DNA of 64,000 bases, from assembly GCF_025822765.1 (NCBI RefSeq), contig NZ_JACKUK010000027.1, forward strand, positions 249,626-313,625, read 5' to 3'. The position numbers and the translations under genes were made by a program. Positions 1 through 9,425 of the stretch are shown here, one piece after another. Within the stretch, counting starts at the first letter, position 1. Each line of letters begins with the position of its first letter. The notes under the pieces were generated by a model. The model had not been told where the DNA came from, did not search any database, and saw only the letters and a list, made by a program, of their open reading frames with translations. This DNA is from Mycobacterium barrassiae. Its GTDB lineage: Bacteria; Actinomycetota; Actinomycetes; Mycobacteriales; Mycobacteriaceae.

Positions 1-174
1 GTACCACCGGGTTGAGAAGCCCTGCCAGGTGGTTCGCGAGCGGCCGGCGTTGAACGAGTAGAGCACCGCGATGACGACCGGCAGCAGCGACCAGACCACG
101 TAGCCGATGGTGATCGCGATCAGGAATCGTGGTGGCCGCCACGGGTTGTTCCACCACGCGACCGGACCTCTCAT
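1..174 (-). CDS. ABC transporter permease, PotC-like (partial, 3' end outside window)
   Basis: Only the first 58 codons lie in the window. The ATG at 174 overlaps the stop of the upstream permease as ATGA, the usual sign of translational coupling. The visible part has a basic, Trp/Pro-rich N-terminus followed by one hydrophobic segment (about residues 20-42, containing IGYVVWSLLPVVIAVLYSF) and then a short periplasmic-type stretch, as in the second permease (PotC/type-2 inner membrane component) of spermidine/putrescine-type importers. It follows the substrate-binding protein and the PotB-like permease in one operon. Substrate cannot be read from the sequence. Confidence 0.85.
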   Translation of the reverse strand, partial: MRGPVAWWNNPWRPPRFLIAITIGYVVWSLLPVVIAVLYSFNAGRSRTTWQGFSTRWY

Positions 175-1112
175 GTCGACACCTCGCTGCCCCGTGTCAC
201 CGAACGCAGGTAGTAGAGCATCGGCAGCAATGCGATGAGGAATACCAGCATGACGAACGCCCCGGCCTGACCGGTTTGGCCGGGGGCCTGTACGCCGTCG
301 TTGATCAGGTTGCCGACCATGGTCGTTTTCGGCGATGCCGACAACATGTCGTTGGTGAAGTAGTCGCCGAGCATCGGCAGACAGGTCAGCAGCAGCGCCG
401 CCACGATCGTGGGCCGGCACAACGGCAGTGTTACGCGCCAGAACGACGAGAAGCGGTCGGCGCCAAGGTCACGCGACGCCTCGAGCATCGGCTGCGAAAG
501 TCGGTCGAGGCCGGCATACAGAGGCAGGATCATGTACGGGACATAGCCGTACACGAGCCCGAGGATCACCACCACGGGTTGACCGGTCAGCCATTTGATG
601 TCCGGCGTGAAGAGGCCGCCGAAGCTGAGCACCTTGTTCAAGAGCCCGTCGTCCTGCAGCAGGTTCACCCACGCGAACATCCGCATCATGTAGCTGATCC
701 AGAACGGCGCGATCAACAGCGCGAGCAACAACCCCTTGCGCTTCCCGGCGAGCCGGGCCACGTAGTACGAGACCGGGAAGGCGATGAGTAGGCACAGCGC
801 ACTGGCCACCAGCACGTAGACGAACGTGCGCATGATCGCCGGGCCGTACACACCGTTCTCGCCGACGATGTGGGTCAGCACATAGGTGAACTGGGTGGGA
901 TCCCACTCGAGTGGGTTCCACACCGGGATGGGCGTGCGGAACAGCGGATCGATCTGACCGAAGACGATGCACAACACCACATAAAGCGGGAAGAGGAAAA
1001 ACACGCACAGCCAGACGATTCCGGGCGCGGCCAGCACGGCCCACACCCGATTGCCACGCTCCCGGGCCGGTGGAGCCTGCCGCGACGGCGCGGCGACTAC
1101 CGGGACCGCCAC
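171..1112 (-). CDS. ABC transporter permease, PotB-like
   Basis: A 313-residue inner-membrane permease of the spermidine/putrescine (PotB) type. A Pro/Arg-rich cytoplasmic N-terminus leads to TM1 (about 24-50), and five or so further hydrophobic segments follow. The EAA loop that contacts the ATPase is visible from about residue 211 (EASRDLGADRF..FWRVTLPL). The start is a GTG at 1112, six bases after the stop of the binding-protein gene, with an AAGAAG stretch upstream. It overlaps the PotC-like gene by four bases. With the PotD-like protein, the PotC-like permease and the PotA-like ATPase at 3845 it would form a complete importer. Confidence 0.92.
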   Translation of the reverse strand: MAVPVVAAPSRQAPPARERGNRVWAVLAAPGIVWLCVFFLFPLYVVLCIVFGQIDPLFRTPIPVWNPLEWDPTQFTYVLTHIVGENGVYGPAIMRTFVYVLVASALCLLIAFPVSYYVARLAGKRKGLLLALLIAPFWISYMMRMFAWVNLLQDDGLLNKVLSFGGLFTPDIKWLTGQPVVVILGLVYGYVPYMILPLYAGLDRLSQPMLEASRDLGADRFSSFWRVTLPLCRPTIVAALLLTCLPMLGDYFTNDMLSASPKTTMVGNLINDGVQAPGQTGQAGAFVMLVFLIALLPMLYYLRSVTRGSEVST

Positions 1113-1118
1113 TGCTTC

Positions 1119-2351
1119 TTACGACCCGCCGCCGGCCTGGAAGGCCTGCCACACGTTGCGCCAGGCGGTCTCGTTGGCGGCATCGAGTTCCAGCAACCGG
1201 TAGCCGTTGTCGAAGTACTCGGGTCGCACGATCGCCGACTGCAGGTGCTCCGGGATGAACTCCTCTTGGACAAGGGAATCCGGGGTTATGCTGTTCTGCG
1301 GTGGCTGGTAACCGATCGCGGTGAAGTTCTCCATCGCCACCTCGGGATCGAGCATGTGATTGATGAAGAGGTGCGCAAGGACCGGATTCTTGCCGCCGCG
1401 CAGCGTCACGAGCATGTCGTTGTCGACGAGTCCCTTGCCGTCCGAGGGGAACCAGTACCGAAGAATCTCCGGGCCGGTGCCTTCGGGCAGGTAGGACTGC
1501 GCGTTGATGATGTCGCCGGACCACATCTGCGCCAGACCCATCTGTCCGGCGGGCAGGTCGTTGTACATCGTGATGGTGACCTTCGGCGAGGTCGCTTTCA
1601 CCAGCTCCTGCAGTTGCTCACCGACCATCTTCAGATCGTCGGCATTCGATGTGTTGACGTCCGTGATGCCGTTCTTCAGCAGCACCATCGCCATCGCGGT
1701 GTGGAAGTCGTCGAGGATCGCCGTCTTGCCCTTGTACTGCGGATCCCACAGCGATGCATACGGATTGGACAACGCGCCGATATCGGCGGGCACCTGGTCG
1801 GTGCGCCAACCGATTCCGGTCGTGTAGATGGTGTACGGCACGCTGTACTGCCAACCCTGGTCGTACCACGGGTTGGTGAAGCTGGGCCACACGTTCTTGA
1901 TGTTGGGAATGTAGGAGTGGTTCAGCGGACGCAGCAGCCCGCCGTTCACCAGGCGGCTGATCTCCGTGTAGTTGGCGTTGTAGATGTCGAAGTCCACACC
2001 GCTGCGAAGCTTGGTGATCGCCTCGTCGCCGTCGTTGAAAGTCGACACCTCGATCTTGATGCCGTACTTGTCCTCGAAGCTCTTCATCGCCTGCGGGCTG
2101 AGGTAGTCGGCGTAGTTGTAGATCTTGAGCGTCGCGCCCTTCTCCGGCGCGAGACCGTCGGCGATCGGCTTGTTGTCGTCGGCGATCGGCCATTTCACCG
2201 GATTGTCCGGCGAGGCGAGAGTCAGGCTGGGCCCTCCCGATGAAGGTCCCGACTTCGAGCACGCCGCGAGGAATGCGGGCAGGGACGGCGCCGCGGCGGC
2301 GAGAACCGCTGCGCGCACCAGAAACTGCCGGCGGCTCGGAGGTGTGGGCAT
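1119..2351 (-). CDS. Polyamine-type ABC transporter substrate-binding lipoprotein (PotD-like)
   Basis: A 410-residue extracytoplasmic solute-binding protein of the PotD/PotF family. The N-terminus has a twin-arginine motif (SRRQFL, residues 6-11), an Ala-rich hydrophobic core and a lipobox LAAC ending at Cys31, so it is probably a Tat-exported lipoprotein. Family-type segments include IYNYADYLSPQAMKSFE and GVDFDIYNANYTEISRLV. The ATG at 2351 has a strong GGGAGG ribosome-binding site. It is the first gene of the leftward operon, with a palindromic operator about 50 bases upstream. Linkage to amine-oxidising enzymes suggests an amine ligand; the exact substrate is not determined. Confidence 0.92.
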   Translation of the reverse strand: MPTPPSRRQFLVRAAVLAAAAPSLPAFLAACSKSGPSSGGPSLTLASPDNPVKWPIADDNKPIADGLAPEKGATLKIYNYADYLSPQAMKSFEDKYGIKIEVSTFNDGDEAITKLRSGVDFDIYNANYTEISRLVNGGLLRPLNHSYIPNIKNVWPSFTNPWYDQGWQYSVPYTIYTTGIGWRTDQVPADIGALSNPYASLWDPQYKGKTAILDDFHTAMAMVLLKNGITDVNTSNADDLKMVGEQLQELVKATSPKVTITMYNDLPAGQMGLAQMWSGDIINAQSYLPEGTGPEILRYWFPSDGKGLVDNDMLVTLRGGKNPVLAHLFINHMLDPEVAMENFTAIGYQPPQNSITPDSLVQEEFIPEHLQSAIVRPEYFDNGYRLLELDAANETAWRNVWQAFQAGGGS

Positions 2352-2401
2352 TGGGACCTCCCGTTGATTTCGCGCCTTGTTGCTGGTAGGACTCTCGCAT
2401 A

Positions 2402-2417
2402 GACTGAATGCTCAGTC
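2402..2417. promoter_or_regulatory. TetR/BetI-type operator, copy 1
   Basis: The sequence GACTGA-ATGC-TCAGTC is a perfect 6-bp inverted repeat with a 4-bp spacer. It lies between the divergent PotD-like gene (start 2351) and the aminotransferase gene (start 2443). The same palindrome occurs at 11826-11841, with 21 of 22 flanking bases shared, and with one mismatch at 5702-5717. It resembles the TTGA-N6-TCAA core I recall for BetI operators. It is inferred to be the target of the TetR protein at 4980-5639. Confidence 0.75.
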
Positions 2418-2442
2418 AACCGTTGCGGAGTGGAGGTTCGAC

Positions 2443-3828
2443 GTGTCCCCGTCGGTGGTGGAGTCCAAGGCGGCTGACACCGTAGACCAGCTGATTCTCG
2501 ATGAGGAGAAGCGCTTTTTGCGGCGCCAGCCGCGCAGCACGGAACTCATCACCCGAGCGCGCGAACACCTCGCCGGCGGCGCGACGTCGAACTGGCAGAT
2601 CGCCGAGCCGCAGGCCGTGTGGATGAGCCACGGGAAGGGCTCGAAGGTCTACGACGTCGACGGCAACGAGTACGTCGACATGCACGGCGGTTACGGCGCT
2701 TCCATTGCCGGGCATGCGCACCCGGCGATCGTCGAAGCGGTCAGTGACCGGGTCCGGCGCGGTACGCATTTCGCCCAACCGACTGAGGACGCCATCTGGA
2801 TCGCCGGCGAGTTGGCGCGGCGGTTCGATCTTCCGCTGTGGCGGTTCGCCAACTCCGGCACCGAGGCGACCATGGATGCGGTGCATCTGGCACGCTCACT
2901 GACGGGCCGCGATCTGATCATCAAGGTCGAGGGCTGCTATCACGGCCACCATGATTCCGTACAGGTGTCTGTCCTTCCGGAGGCCGACGAAGTCGGACCG
3001 CGCGAGCACCCCACGCCGGTGCCCGGCAACTCCGGTATCCCCACCGCGATCCGCGATCTCGTGATCGTGGTGCCGTTCAACGACGCCGAAGCGGTGGCTC
3101 GCGCGCTCGCCGAGCACCGCGGGCAGGTGGCCGCGATGATCCTCGAGCCCGTGATGATGAACGCCGGCATCATCCCGCCCGACGCCGGCTATCTCGCCGC
3201 CATCCGCGAGCTGGTGCACGCCGAAGGCGCACTCCTGATCTACGACGAGGTGAAGACCGGCTTCACCACCGGGCCGGGCGGCGTGACAGCGCGCAGCGGC
3301 GTGGTCCCCGACATGGTCTGCCTTGCCAAGGCATTGGGCGGCGGTATCGCGGTCGCGGCGATCGGCGGCACCCGCCAGGTGATGTCGGCGATCGCCGACG
3401 GCCGCTACGAACAGGTCGGCACGTTCAACGGGAACCCGCTGGCGATGGCGGCCACTCGCGCCACGTTGACCGACGTGTTGACCCCGCAGGCCTACGCACA
3501 CCTCGACGAACTCGCAGCGCGGCTCTCCGGCTCCCTGGAATCCGTCATCGCGCAGCACGGCGCCGGCTGGCACGTCGTCGTCGCGGGCGCCAAGGGGTGT
3601 GTCACCTTCCGCCGTGACCGCGTGCGCGAGTTTCGGGATTTTCTGGACATTGACGCCCGACTCGGCCACCTGCACTGGCTGATGCAGCACAATGGCGGTG
3701 TGTTTCTCCCGCCGTGGGGGAAGGTGGAGCAATGGTTGTTGTCAGTTCAGCACCAGCGCGACGATGTCGACCGATTCGCCGCGAACTTCGCGAGGTTCGC
3801 CGACGCGGTGATGCCGCCGGTCGCGTGA
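2443..3828 (+). CDS. Class III PLP aminotransferase, glutamate-1-semialdehyde-aminomutase-like
   Basis: A 461-residue fold-type I class III aminotransferase. It shows the cofactor-binding SGTEAT segment (about 138-143), the YHGHHD motif, the DEV aspartate (about 268) and the PLP lysine in CLAKALGGG (about Lys296). The GTG at 2443 is chosen because GGAGG lies six bases upstream and the operator at 2402-2417 would fall inside any longer reading frame. It resembles GSA aminomutase (HemL), but its place between polyamine-type transporter genes makes a catabolic amine or omega-amino-acid transaminase or mutase more likely. The PotA-like gene follows after 16 bases, so they probably form one transcript. 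Confidence 0.88.
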   Translation: MSPSVVESKAADTVDQLILDEEKRFLRRQPRSTELITRAREHLAGGATSNWQIAEPQAVWMSHGKGSKVYDVDGNEYVDMHGGYGASIAGHAHPAIVEAVSDRVRRGTHFAQPTEDAIWIAGELARRFDLPLWRFANSGTEATMDAVHLARSLTGRDLIIKVEGCYHGHHDSVQVSVLPEADEVGPREHPTPVPGNSGIPTAIRDLVIVVPFNDAEAVARALAEHRGQVAAMILEPVMMNAGIIPPDAGYLAAIRELVHAEGALLIYDEVKTGFTTGPGGVTARSGVVPDMVCLAKALGGGIAVAAIGGTRQVMSAIADGRYEQVGTFNGNPLAMAATRATLTDVLTPQAYAHLDELAARLSGSLESVIAQHGAGWHVVVAGAKGCVTFRRDRVREFRDFLDIDARLGHLHWLMQHNGGVFLPPWGKVEQWLLSVQHQRDDVDRFAANFARFADAVMPPVA

Positions 3829-3844
3829 ACGAAGGCTGGGCTCG

Positions 3845-4993
3845 GTGACAGGCGGCGAGATCCAACTGCATCAGTTGGTCAAGTCGTTCGACGGCGTCCC
3901 CGCTGTCATGGGCATCGACCTGAATATCCCTGCGGGCAAGTTCTATTCGCTGCTCGGCGCTTCCGGTTGCGGCAAGACCACGACACTGCGGATGATCGCG
4001 GGCTTCGAGAAGCCCGACTCCGGCCGGATCGAGTTGGATGGCCGCGACGTGGCCGCGGATCCACCCCACCGGCGGCCGGTCAACACCGTCTTCCAGACCT
4101 ATGCGTTGTTCCCGTTCATGACGGTCTGGGACAACGTCGCATTCGGATTGAGGTATCAGAAGTCCTCGCGCGAGGAGACCAAGCGCCGGGTCGGCGAGGC
4201 ACTCGAGCTGGTACGGATGAGTGATTTCGCCAAACGGCGTCCGGCTCAGCTGTCCGGCGGCCAGCAGCAGCGGGTCGCGCTGGCCCGGGCCCTGGTGCTG
4301 CGTCCGAGCGTGTTGTTGCTCGACGAGCCCCTCGGCGCGCTGGACGCAAAGCTGCGCAAACAACTGCAACTGGAACTGCGGGCGATGCAGCGCGAGGTCG
4401 GCATCACCTTCGTCTATGTGACGCATGACCAAGAAGAAGCGCTCACGATGAGCGACCAGATCGCAGTGCTGGCGGAGGGCCGCGTCGAACAGGTGGGTCC
4501 ACCGCAGGAGATCTACTCCGCGCCTGCCACCACGTTCGTCGCTGGATTCCTCGGCGCCGCCAACATCTTCGACGCCGTCGTCCTCGAGACGGGTGGCGCG
4601 ACGACGGTCTGCGAAACGCTGAACACGCGTCTCGGCGCGGCCGTCGGCGACTCCGTAGAGCTCGGTGCGGCGGCGATCGTCATCCGGCCCGAACGGATCA
4701 GCCTGCAATCGCCGGGCGAGCCGGTTGGCCAGGGCCGCAACGTGATTGGTGGAGTCGTCTCGGAAGTGGTCTACCTCGGCAACTGCACGCAGGTGCACGT
4801 CGACGTCGGCGCACCGGCTCCGCTGGTGGTCGAGGTGCCTAACCACGCAGGTCCCCGGTCGGTCGCGCATGAACCTGGCGCCCAGGTCAACTGCGTGTGC
4901 ACGCACGACGCAGTGCGGGTACTGCACCGCAGCCAGGCTCAGGTGGTCGCCGATCCGGTGGCCGACGAGGTGAGCGCTCTCACGCCTTCTTGA
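3845..4993 (+). CDS. ABC transporter ATP-binding protein, PotA-like
   Basis: A 382-residue ATPase of the spermidine/putrescine import family. Walker A is GASGCGKTT (38-46), the signature is LSGGQQQR (from 136), Walker B is LLLDEP (157-162), and the switch histidine is in VTHDQEEA. The C-terminal part matches a TOBE regulatory domain, as in PotA. The start is a GTG. It is the ATPase partner for the leftward PotB/C/D-like genes although it sits in the divergent transcript, so the importer is encoded in two half-operons. Its last 14 bases overlap the 3' end of the convergent TetR gene. Confidence 0.92.
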   Translation: MTGGEIQLHQLVKSFDGVPAVMGIDLNIPAGKFYSLLGASGCGKTTTLRMIAGFEKPDSGRIELDGRDVAADPPHRRPVNTVFQTYALFPFMTVWDNVAFGLRYQKSSREETKRRVGEALELVRMSDFAKRRPAQLSGGQQQRVALARALVLRPSVLLLDEPLGALDAKLRKQLQLELRAMQREVGITFVYVTHDQEEALTMSDQIAVLAEGRVEQVGPPQEIYSAPATTFVAGFLGAANIFDAVVLETGGATTVCETLNTRLGAAVGDSVELGAAAIVIRPERISLQSPGEPVGQGRNVIGGVVSEVVYLGNCTQVHVDVGAPAPLVVEVPNHAGPRSVAHEPGAQVNCVCTHDAVRVLHRSQAQVVADPVADEVSALTPS

Positions 4994-5639
4994 CGCGTGC
5001 CCTGCCGTTCACCCGTTTCTTCTCCGGCGCGAGGTTGAGTTCCCGCTCGGCGAATCGCATTGCGATGTCGTAAGCCAGATCCGAGTCGATCTCAGGGTCG
5101 TCGAGTGCCACCTGGATGGAGAGTCCGTCGAGGAGCGCCGCGAATTCCAGCGCGAACATGCGGGGATCGACCTTCGCGTCGAACTCCGACGGGTCCGCCG
5201 ATTTGATCGCATCGACGACCATCGCCCGCCATCGGGCGTCGAGTTCCTCGCGGTCGGACTTGATTTCGTCGTGGCGGAACGCCTGGGCCCAGAGGTCGAA
5301 CCACAGTCCCCACGCGCCGGGGATCTCTTCGCTGCCCTCCCGCACGCACGTCCACCTGATCAGCAACGACAGCCGCTCGCGTAGCGCGGAGACCTCACGC
5401 AACATCTCCTCGGCCGCCGAGTAGAACGACTCCTCCGAAAACCGCAATGCGTCGACCAGCAGGCGGTCCCGCGTGCCGAAGTAATAGATGACGAGCGCCG
5501 AGCTCACGCCTGCACGCTTGGCTACGTCGGCGATGCGAGTGTCGCCGAAACCACGCTCGCAAATCAGCTCCGCTGCAGCGCGCAGCATCTCGATACGCCG
5601 CGCCTCGTTCTGTTCCGTCGCGGGTGCCGGCTCGGCCAT
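4980..5639 (-). CDS. TetR/AcrR family regulator, BetI-like
   Basis: A 219-residue regulator with an N-terminal TetR helix-turn-helix (about residues 14-60, with [21 protein letters not shown]). The ligand domain carries the [13 protein letters not shown] segment typical of the BetI C-terminal family (TetR_C_6). It is convergent with the PotA-like gene and divergent from the FAD oxidoreductase at 5754. The shared upstream region contains one copy of the palindrome also found at 2402 and 11826, so autoregulation and control of the whole locus are likely. The ligand is unknown; BetI itself senses choline, but nothing here proves that for this protein. Confidence 0.9.
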   Translation of the reverse strand: MAEPAPATEQNEARRIEMLRAAAELICERGFGDTRIADVAKRAGVSSALVIYYFGTRDRLLVDALRFSEESFYSAAEEMLREVSALRERLSLLIRWTCVREGSEEIPGAWGLWFDLWAQAFRHDEIKSDREELDARWRAMVVDAIKSADPSEFDAKVDPRMFALEFAALLDGLSIQVALDDPEIDSDLAYDIAMRFAERELNLAPEKKRVNGRARVKKA

Positions 5640-5701
5640 TGTCGTGTCCGTTCCCCTCCGAAGTGCATCGTTGCTCTTGTCTGGAGCCTATCACTTCGTT
5701 A

Positions 5702-5717
5702 GATTGAACAGTCAGTC
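5702..5717. promoter_or_regulatory. TetR/BetI-type operator, copy 2 (one mismatch)
   Basis: GATTGA-ACAG-TCAGTC is the same 6-4-6 inverted repeat as at 2402 and 11826, with one imperfect base in the left arm. It lies in the divergent region between the TetR gene (start 5639) and the FAD oxidoreductase gene (start 5754). It is the natural site for TetR autoregulation. Confidence 0.65.
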
Positions 5718-5753
5718 AGGCCGCACGGCGGCGTCGACGAAAGTAGGACTTCC

Positions 5754-7376
5754 ATGTCGAACAATTACGACGCCATCGTCGTCGGTGGCGGCCACAACGG
5801 GCTGGTGTCCGCGGCTTACCTCGCCCGGTCGGGCGCCAGAACCCTCGTCCTGGAAGGTCGCGGGTCGCTCGGCGGAGCGGCCACCACGGAGGCTCCCTGG
5901 GACGACGCTCCCCACCTGCGAGTGACTCGGCTGTCGTACGTGATGAGTCTGATGCCACCGACTATCGTGCGGGAGCTTCAACTCGAACGGCACGGGTACA
6001 AGGTGCACCCGATGGGCCCGTCCTATCAGGCGTTTCCCGAGGGCGGCTCGCTGATCATCTACGAGGACGACCCCAAGCGCACGCACGAGCAGGTGTCGAA
6101 GTTCTCCAAGAAGGACGCCGACGCGCTGCCAGAGTACTACGAGTGGATCGGCGGCATCGCCGAGGTGATGGGACCGCTGCTGACGCAGGTGCCGCCCAAT
6201 ATCGGCTCCAAGCGGCCGTCCGATCTTCTCGACTTGGCCAAGCTGGCGTGGCCGCTGCGCAAGAAGATCACACCGCGCCTCACCGCGGACATCACTCGAC
6301 TGCTCACCATGAGCATCGCCGACCTTCTCGACGACTGGTTTGAATCACCGCAAGTCAAAGGTCTGATGGCGGTCAACGGCATCATCGGGACCTGGGCCGG
6401 GCCGTGTGAGCCGGGAACCGCCTACGTGATGGCCCACCATTCGATCGGAGACGTGGGCGACGGCCAGCTCGGCAGCTGGGGCTACCCGGAGGGTGGCATG
6501 GGCGGGGTATCTGAAGCGATTGCGCGATCGGCGAAGAGCTTCGGTGCCGAGATCCGCACCAACGCAAGGGTTTCCCGGGTGTTGACCCGCGGTGGCCAGG
6601 TGCGGGGTGTGGTTCTGGCGAACGGCGAAGAGATCACCGCGCCGGTTGTCGTCACCACGCTGCATCCGAAGATTGCCTTCCTCGAACACCTTTCGCCGTC
6701 CGAACTGCCTGACGACTTCGTCGCCGACATCGAGCACTTCAAGACGCGCAGCGGCGTCGTGAAGATCAACGTCGCACTCTCGGAGCTACCGAGCTTCACC
6801 GCGAATCCCAGTTCAGGGATCGCCGAGCATCTCACCGGTTCGATCGAGATGGCGCCGACCATGGAGTACCTGGAAGCCGCTTTCCAGGACGCGCGTGTCG
6901 GTAGACCCGCGGTGCTGCCGTTCAGTGACGGCGTCATCCCGACAACGTTGGACAAGACGTTGAATCCCGATGGCACCCATATCATGTCGCTGTTCACCCA
7001 ATGGGTGCCCGCCGAGTGGGCGAACGAACCGCACACCGAGGAGCTCGACGCCTACGCCGACCGCGTGATCGACACCTATGACCAGGTAGCACCCGGCTTC
7101 AAAGCATCGATCACACACCGCGACGTCGTCGGCCCGTACGAAATGGAGCAGGAGTATGGCCTGATCGGCGGCAACATCTTCCACGGTGAACTGTCGCTGG
7201 AGCAACTGTTCCACATGCGGCCCGCGCCCGGGTACGCCGACTACCGCACGCCGATCAAGGGGCTGTACAACGGCAGCTCGGGCACGCACGCCGGCGGTGG
7301 AGTCTGCGGAATTCCCGGATGGCAGGCGGCGGGTGCGGCGTTGGCGGACAAGAAGCGTCGCTTCGGGCGGCGATGA
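5754..7376 (+). CDS. FAD-dependent oxidoreductase, phytoene-desaturase/amine-oxidase-like
   Basis: A 540-residue flavoprotein with an N-terminal Rossmann dinucleotide-binding motif (VVGGGHNGL, from residue 9, with the ribose-binding Glu in LVLEGR). The body and the C-terminal FAD contact region (YNGSSGTHAGGGVCGIPGW) are of the phytoene desaturase/NAD(P)-FAD oxidoreductase type. Such proteins oxidise hydrophobic or amine substrates; no carotenoid genes are nearby. It is the first gene of a rightward operon behind operator copy 2. Its stop overlaps the start of the acyl-CoA synthetase gene as ATGA. The substrate is presumably linked to the neighbouring transporter, but this is inference. Confidence 0.88.
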   Translation: MSNNYDAIVVGGGHNGLVSAAYLARSGARTLVLEGRGSLGGAATTEAPWDDAPHLRVTRLSYVMSLMPPTIVRELQLERHGYKVHPMGPSYQAFPEGGSLIIYEDDPKRTHEQVSKFSKKDADALPEYYEWIGGIAEVMGPLLTQVPPNIGSKRPSDLLDLAKLAWPLRKKITPRLTADITRLLTMSIADLLDDWFESPQVKGLMAVNGIIGTWAGPCEPGTAYVMAHHSIGDVGDGQLGSWGYPEGGMGGVSEAIARSAKSFGAEIRTNARVSRVLTRGGQVRGVVLANGEEITAPVVVTTLHPKIAFLEHLSPSELPDDFVADIEHFKTRSGVVKINVALSELPSFTANPSSGIAEHLTGSIEMAPTMEYLEAAFQDARVGRPAVLPFSDGVIPTTLDKTLNPDGTHIMSLFTQWVPAEWANEPHTEELDAYADRVIDTYDQVAPGFKASITHRDVVGPYEMEQEYGLIGGNIFHGELSLEQLFHMRPAPGYADYRTPIKGLYNGSSGTHAGGGVCGIPGWQAAGAALADKKRRFGRR

Positions 7377-9397
7377 GCGAAGCGCGGCGCGCGGCGGTCG
7401 CCGCTATGCTCGGCGCCCGATCGATCGCCGTCGTCGGTGCCAGCCCCCGAGAGGACACATTCGGCTCCCGGATGGTCATCGAGGCCCAACGTGGCTCGGC
7501 GCGTGTGCATCTGGTCAATCCCCGCTACGACCGGATCGGACATGCGCTCTGCGCGCCATCGCTGACCGATCTCGATCACGACGTCGACCTGGTGCTGCTC
7601 GGGGTGCCCGACGGTGCACTGCTCGAGCAGCTGGAGTCCGCCGCCGCAATCGGCGCTCGAGGGGCGGTGCTGTTCGGCTCCGCCCACGGACTGCGCGACA
7701 AGGTCACCGCGATCGCCACGCGCGCGGGCATGGCGGTGTGCGGCGCAGGATGCATGGGCTTCATCAACAACGCCGACGGGGTGCGAGCGTTGGGCTACCT
7801 GGAACCGGATCCCCTGCCCGCCGGCGGAATCAGCCTCATCACGCATTCCGGATCGGCGTTCTCGACGATGCTGCGCGCGCAGCGCGGATTCGGTTTCCGC
7901 CTGGCGGTGTCTTCAGGCCAGGAACTGGTGACCAACACCGCGGACTATGTCGAGTACGCACTCGACGATCCCGACACCCGCATCGTCGCGCTGCTCATGG
8001 AGACACCACGGGACGTGCCGAGACTGCGGACGGCGCTGTTGCGCGCGGCGGCCCAGGGCGTTCCGGTGGTGATCCTGACCGTGGGCGGATCACCTCGGGG
8101 TAAGGCGATGGTCGCGGCACATTCGGGGGCACTGGCAGGTGAGCGCGCCGCATGGGACGCGTTCTGCGCCGCCACCGGCGCCGTCCACGTCAGTGATCTC
8201 GCCGAGTTCGCCGATACGCTGGAATTGTTCTCGGCGACAAGGCGATCCCGCGGCGGCGGCATCGCGACCGTGCACGATTCCGGCGCGGAACGTGCGTTGG
8301 TCGCCGACCTCGCCCACGAACTGGGCGTCGAGTTCGCCGACCTGGCCGACAACACGCTCGCCACTATCGGTGCGCTGCTCGATGACGGACTGGCCGCCAC
8401 CAACCCGTTGGACGTGTGGGGCACGGGTGCCGATACCCGCAACCTGTTCGGCAGCTGCCTGCGTGCGATGGTCGACGACCCTGGCGTCGGCGTCACCGCG
8501 CTCGCGGTCGATCTCGTCACCGAATTCGACGGCGACACCGCCTATGCGGAGGCCGTGCTGGACGTCGCGGCCGAGACGGAGGCGCCGATCGCGGTCGTGG
8601 CATCTGTGTCGTCGGCGATCGATCGGCCAACGGCGCAACGACTGCGCGACAACGGAATCCCCGTGCTCGAGGGTGCCCGTAGTGGGCTGGCCGCGCTGGG
8701 CCATCTCGCGCGTTGGCCGCTCCCCTTCGAGGACGGATCAGCGCCGGGTCGGCGTCGCGACATCCGGACGGGGGCCTCCGCGTCGGAGATCCTCGCCGCC
8801 TACGGGATCCCGGTGGTGGAATCCCGGTCGGCGCATTCGCTCGAGGAGGCGTTGGCAGCAGCCGATGCGGTCGGCTATCCGGTAGCGCTTAAAACGGTTG
8901 GCGTGCTGCATAAGACCGAAGCCGGCGGCGTGGTGCTGGGTATCGCCGATGAGACGGCCTTGACGACGACCTACGAAGCCATGGCGCAGCGACTGGGACC
9001 TGCGGTGACCGTGGAGACGATGGTCGACGGCGGGGTGGAGATCTCGGTGGGGTTCGTGCGGGACGAGGCGTTCGGGCCCTTGGTGGTGGTCGCCGCGGGC
9101 GGCACGCTCGTCGAGCTGATGGAAGACCGTGTGGTGGCATGCCCACCGCTGTCACGCAGCGGCGCCCGACGTCTCCTCGACGGGCTACGTATAGCGCCGC
9201 TGCTGGCGGGATGGCGCGGCGCTCCGGCGGTCGACGTCGGGGCGCTGACCGACGTCATCGTGCGCTTCTCGGAGATGGCGATCGACCTCGAGGATGCGTG
9301 CGACGCGGTCGAGGCCAACCCCGTCATCGCCACAGCCGACGGCGTGATTGCGGTCGACGCGTTGATGATTGCGAAAGAACCACCCCGGTCCCGTTGA
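7373..9397 (+). CDS. NDP-forming acyl-CoA synthetase (acetate-CoA ligase family, fused subunits)
   Basis: A 674-residue protein joining the alpha and beta parts of NDP-forming acyl-CoA synthetases. A CoA-binding Rossmann domain starts the protein (SIAVVGASPRE), followed by succinyl-CoA-ligase-like domains. The phosphohistidine-type motif AHSGALAG lies in the middle, and a C-terminal ATP-grasp domain carries VALKTVGVLHKTEAGGVVLGI-like contacts. The ATG at 7373 is chosen because it overlaps the preceding stop (ATGA); a longer frame to 7319 would run well into the upstream gene. It probably interconverts an acyl-CoA and free acid with ATP or ADP at the end of the pathway. Confidence 0.9.
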   Translation: MSEARRAAVAAMLGARSIAVVGASPREDTFGSRMVIEAQRGSARVHLVNPRYDRIGHALCAPSLTDLDHDVDLVLLGVPDGALLEQLESAAAIGARGAVLFGSAHGLRDKVTAIATRAGMAVCGAGCMGFINNADGVRALGYLEPDPLPAGGISLITHSGSAFSTMLRAQRGFGFRLAVSSGQELVTNTADYVEYALDDPDTRIVALLMETPRDVPRLRTALLRAAAQGVPVVILTVGGSPRGKAMVAAHSGALAGERAAWDAFCAATGAVHVSDLAEFADTLELFSATRRSRGGGIATVHDSGAERALVADLAHELGVEFADLADNTLATIGALLDDGLAATNPLDVWGTGADTRNLFGSCLRAMVDDPGVGVTALAVDLVTEFDGDTAYAEAVLDVAAETEAPIAVVASVSSAIDRPTAQRLRDNGIPVLEGARSGLAALGHLARWPLPFEDGSAPGRRRDIRTGASASEILAAYGIPVVESRSAHSLEEALAAADAVGYPVALKTVGVLHKTEAGGVVLGIADETALTTTYEAMAQRLGPAVTVETMVDGGVEISVGFVRDEAFGPLVVVAAGGTLVELMEDRVVACPPLSRSGARRLLDGLRIAPLLAGWRGAPAVDVGALTDVIVRFSEMAIDLEDACDAVEANPVIATADGVIAVDALMIAKEPPRSR

Positions 9398-9425
9398 GGC
9401 GCGCATACTCCGACTCGGAGGCGTC

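Noticed and set aside
129-2243. Long rightward frames opposite the PotB- and PotD-like genes
   Set aside because: They are antisense shadows: composition is His/Arg/Gln-rich and no domain is seen, as expected from GC-rich third positions of the real leftward genes.
3602-4927. A 441-codon leftward frame opposite the PotA-like gene
   Set aside because: Typical antisense frame of a high-GC gene; the rightward frame has all the ABC ATPase motifs.
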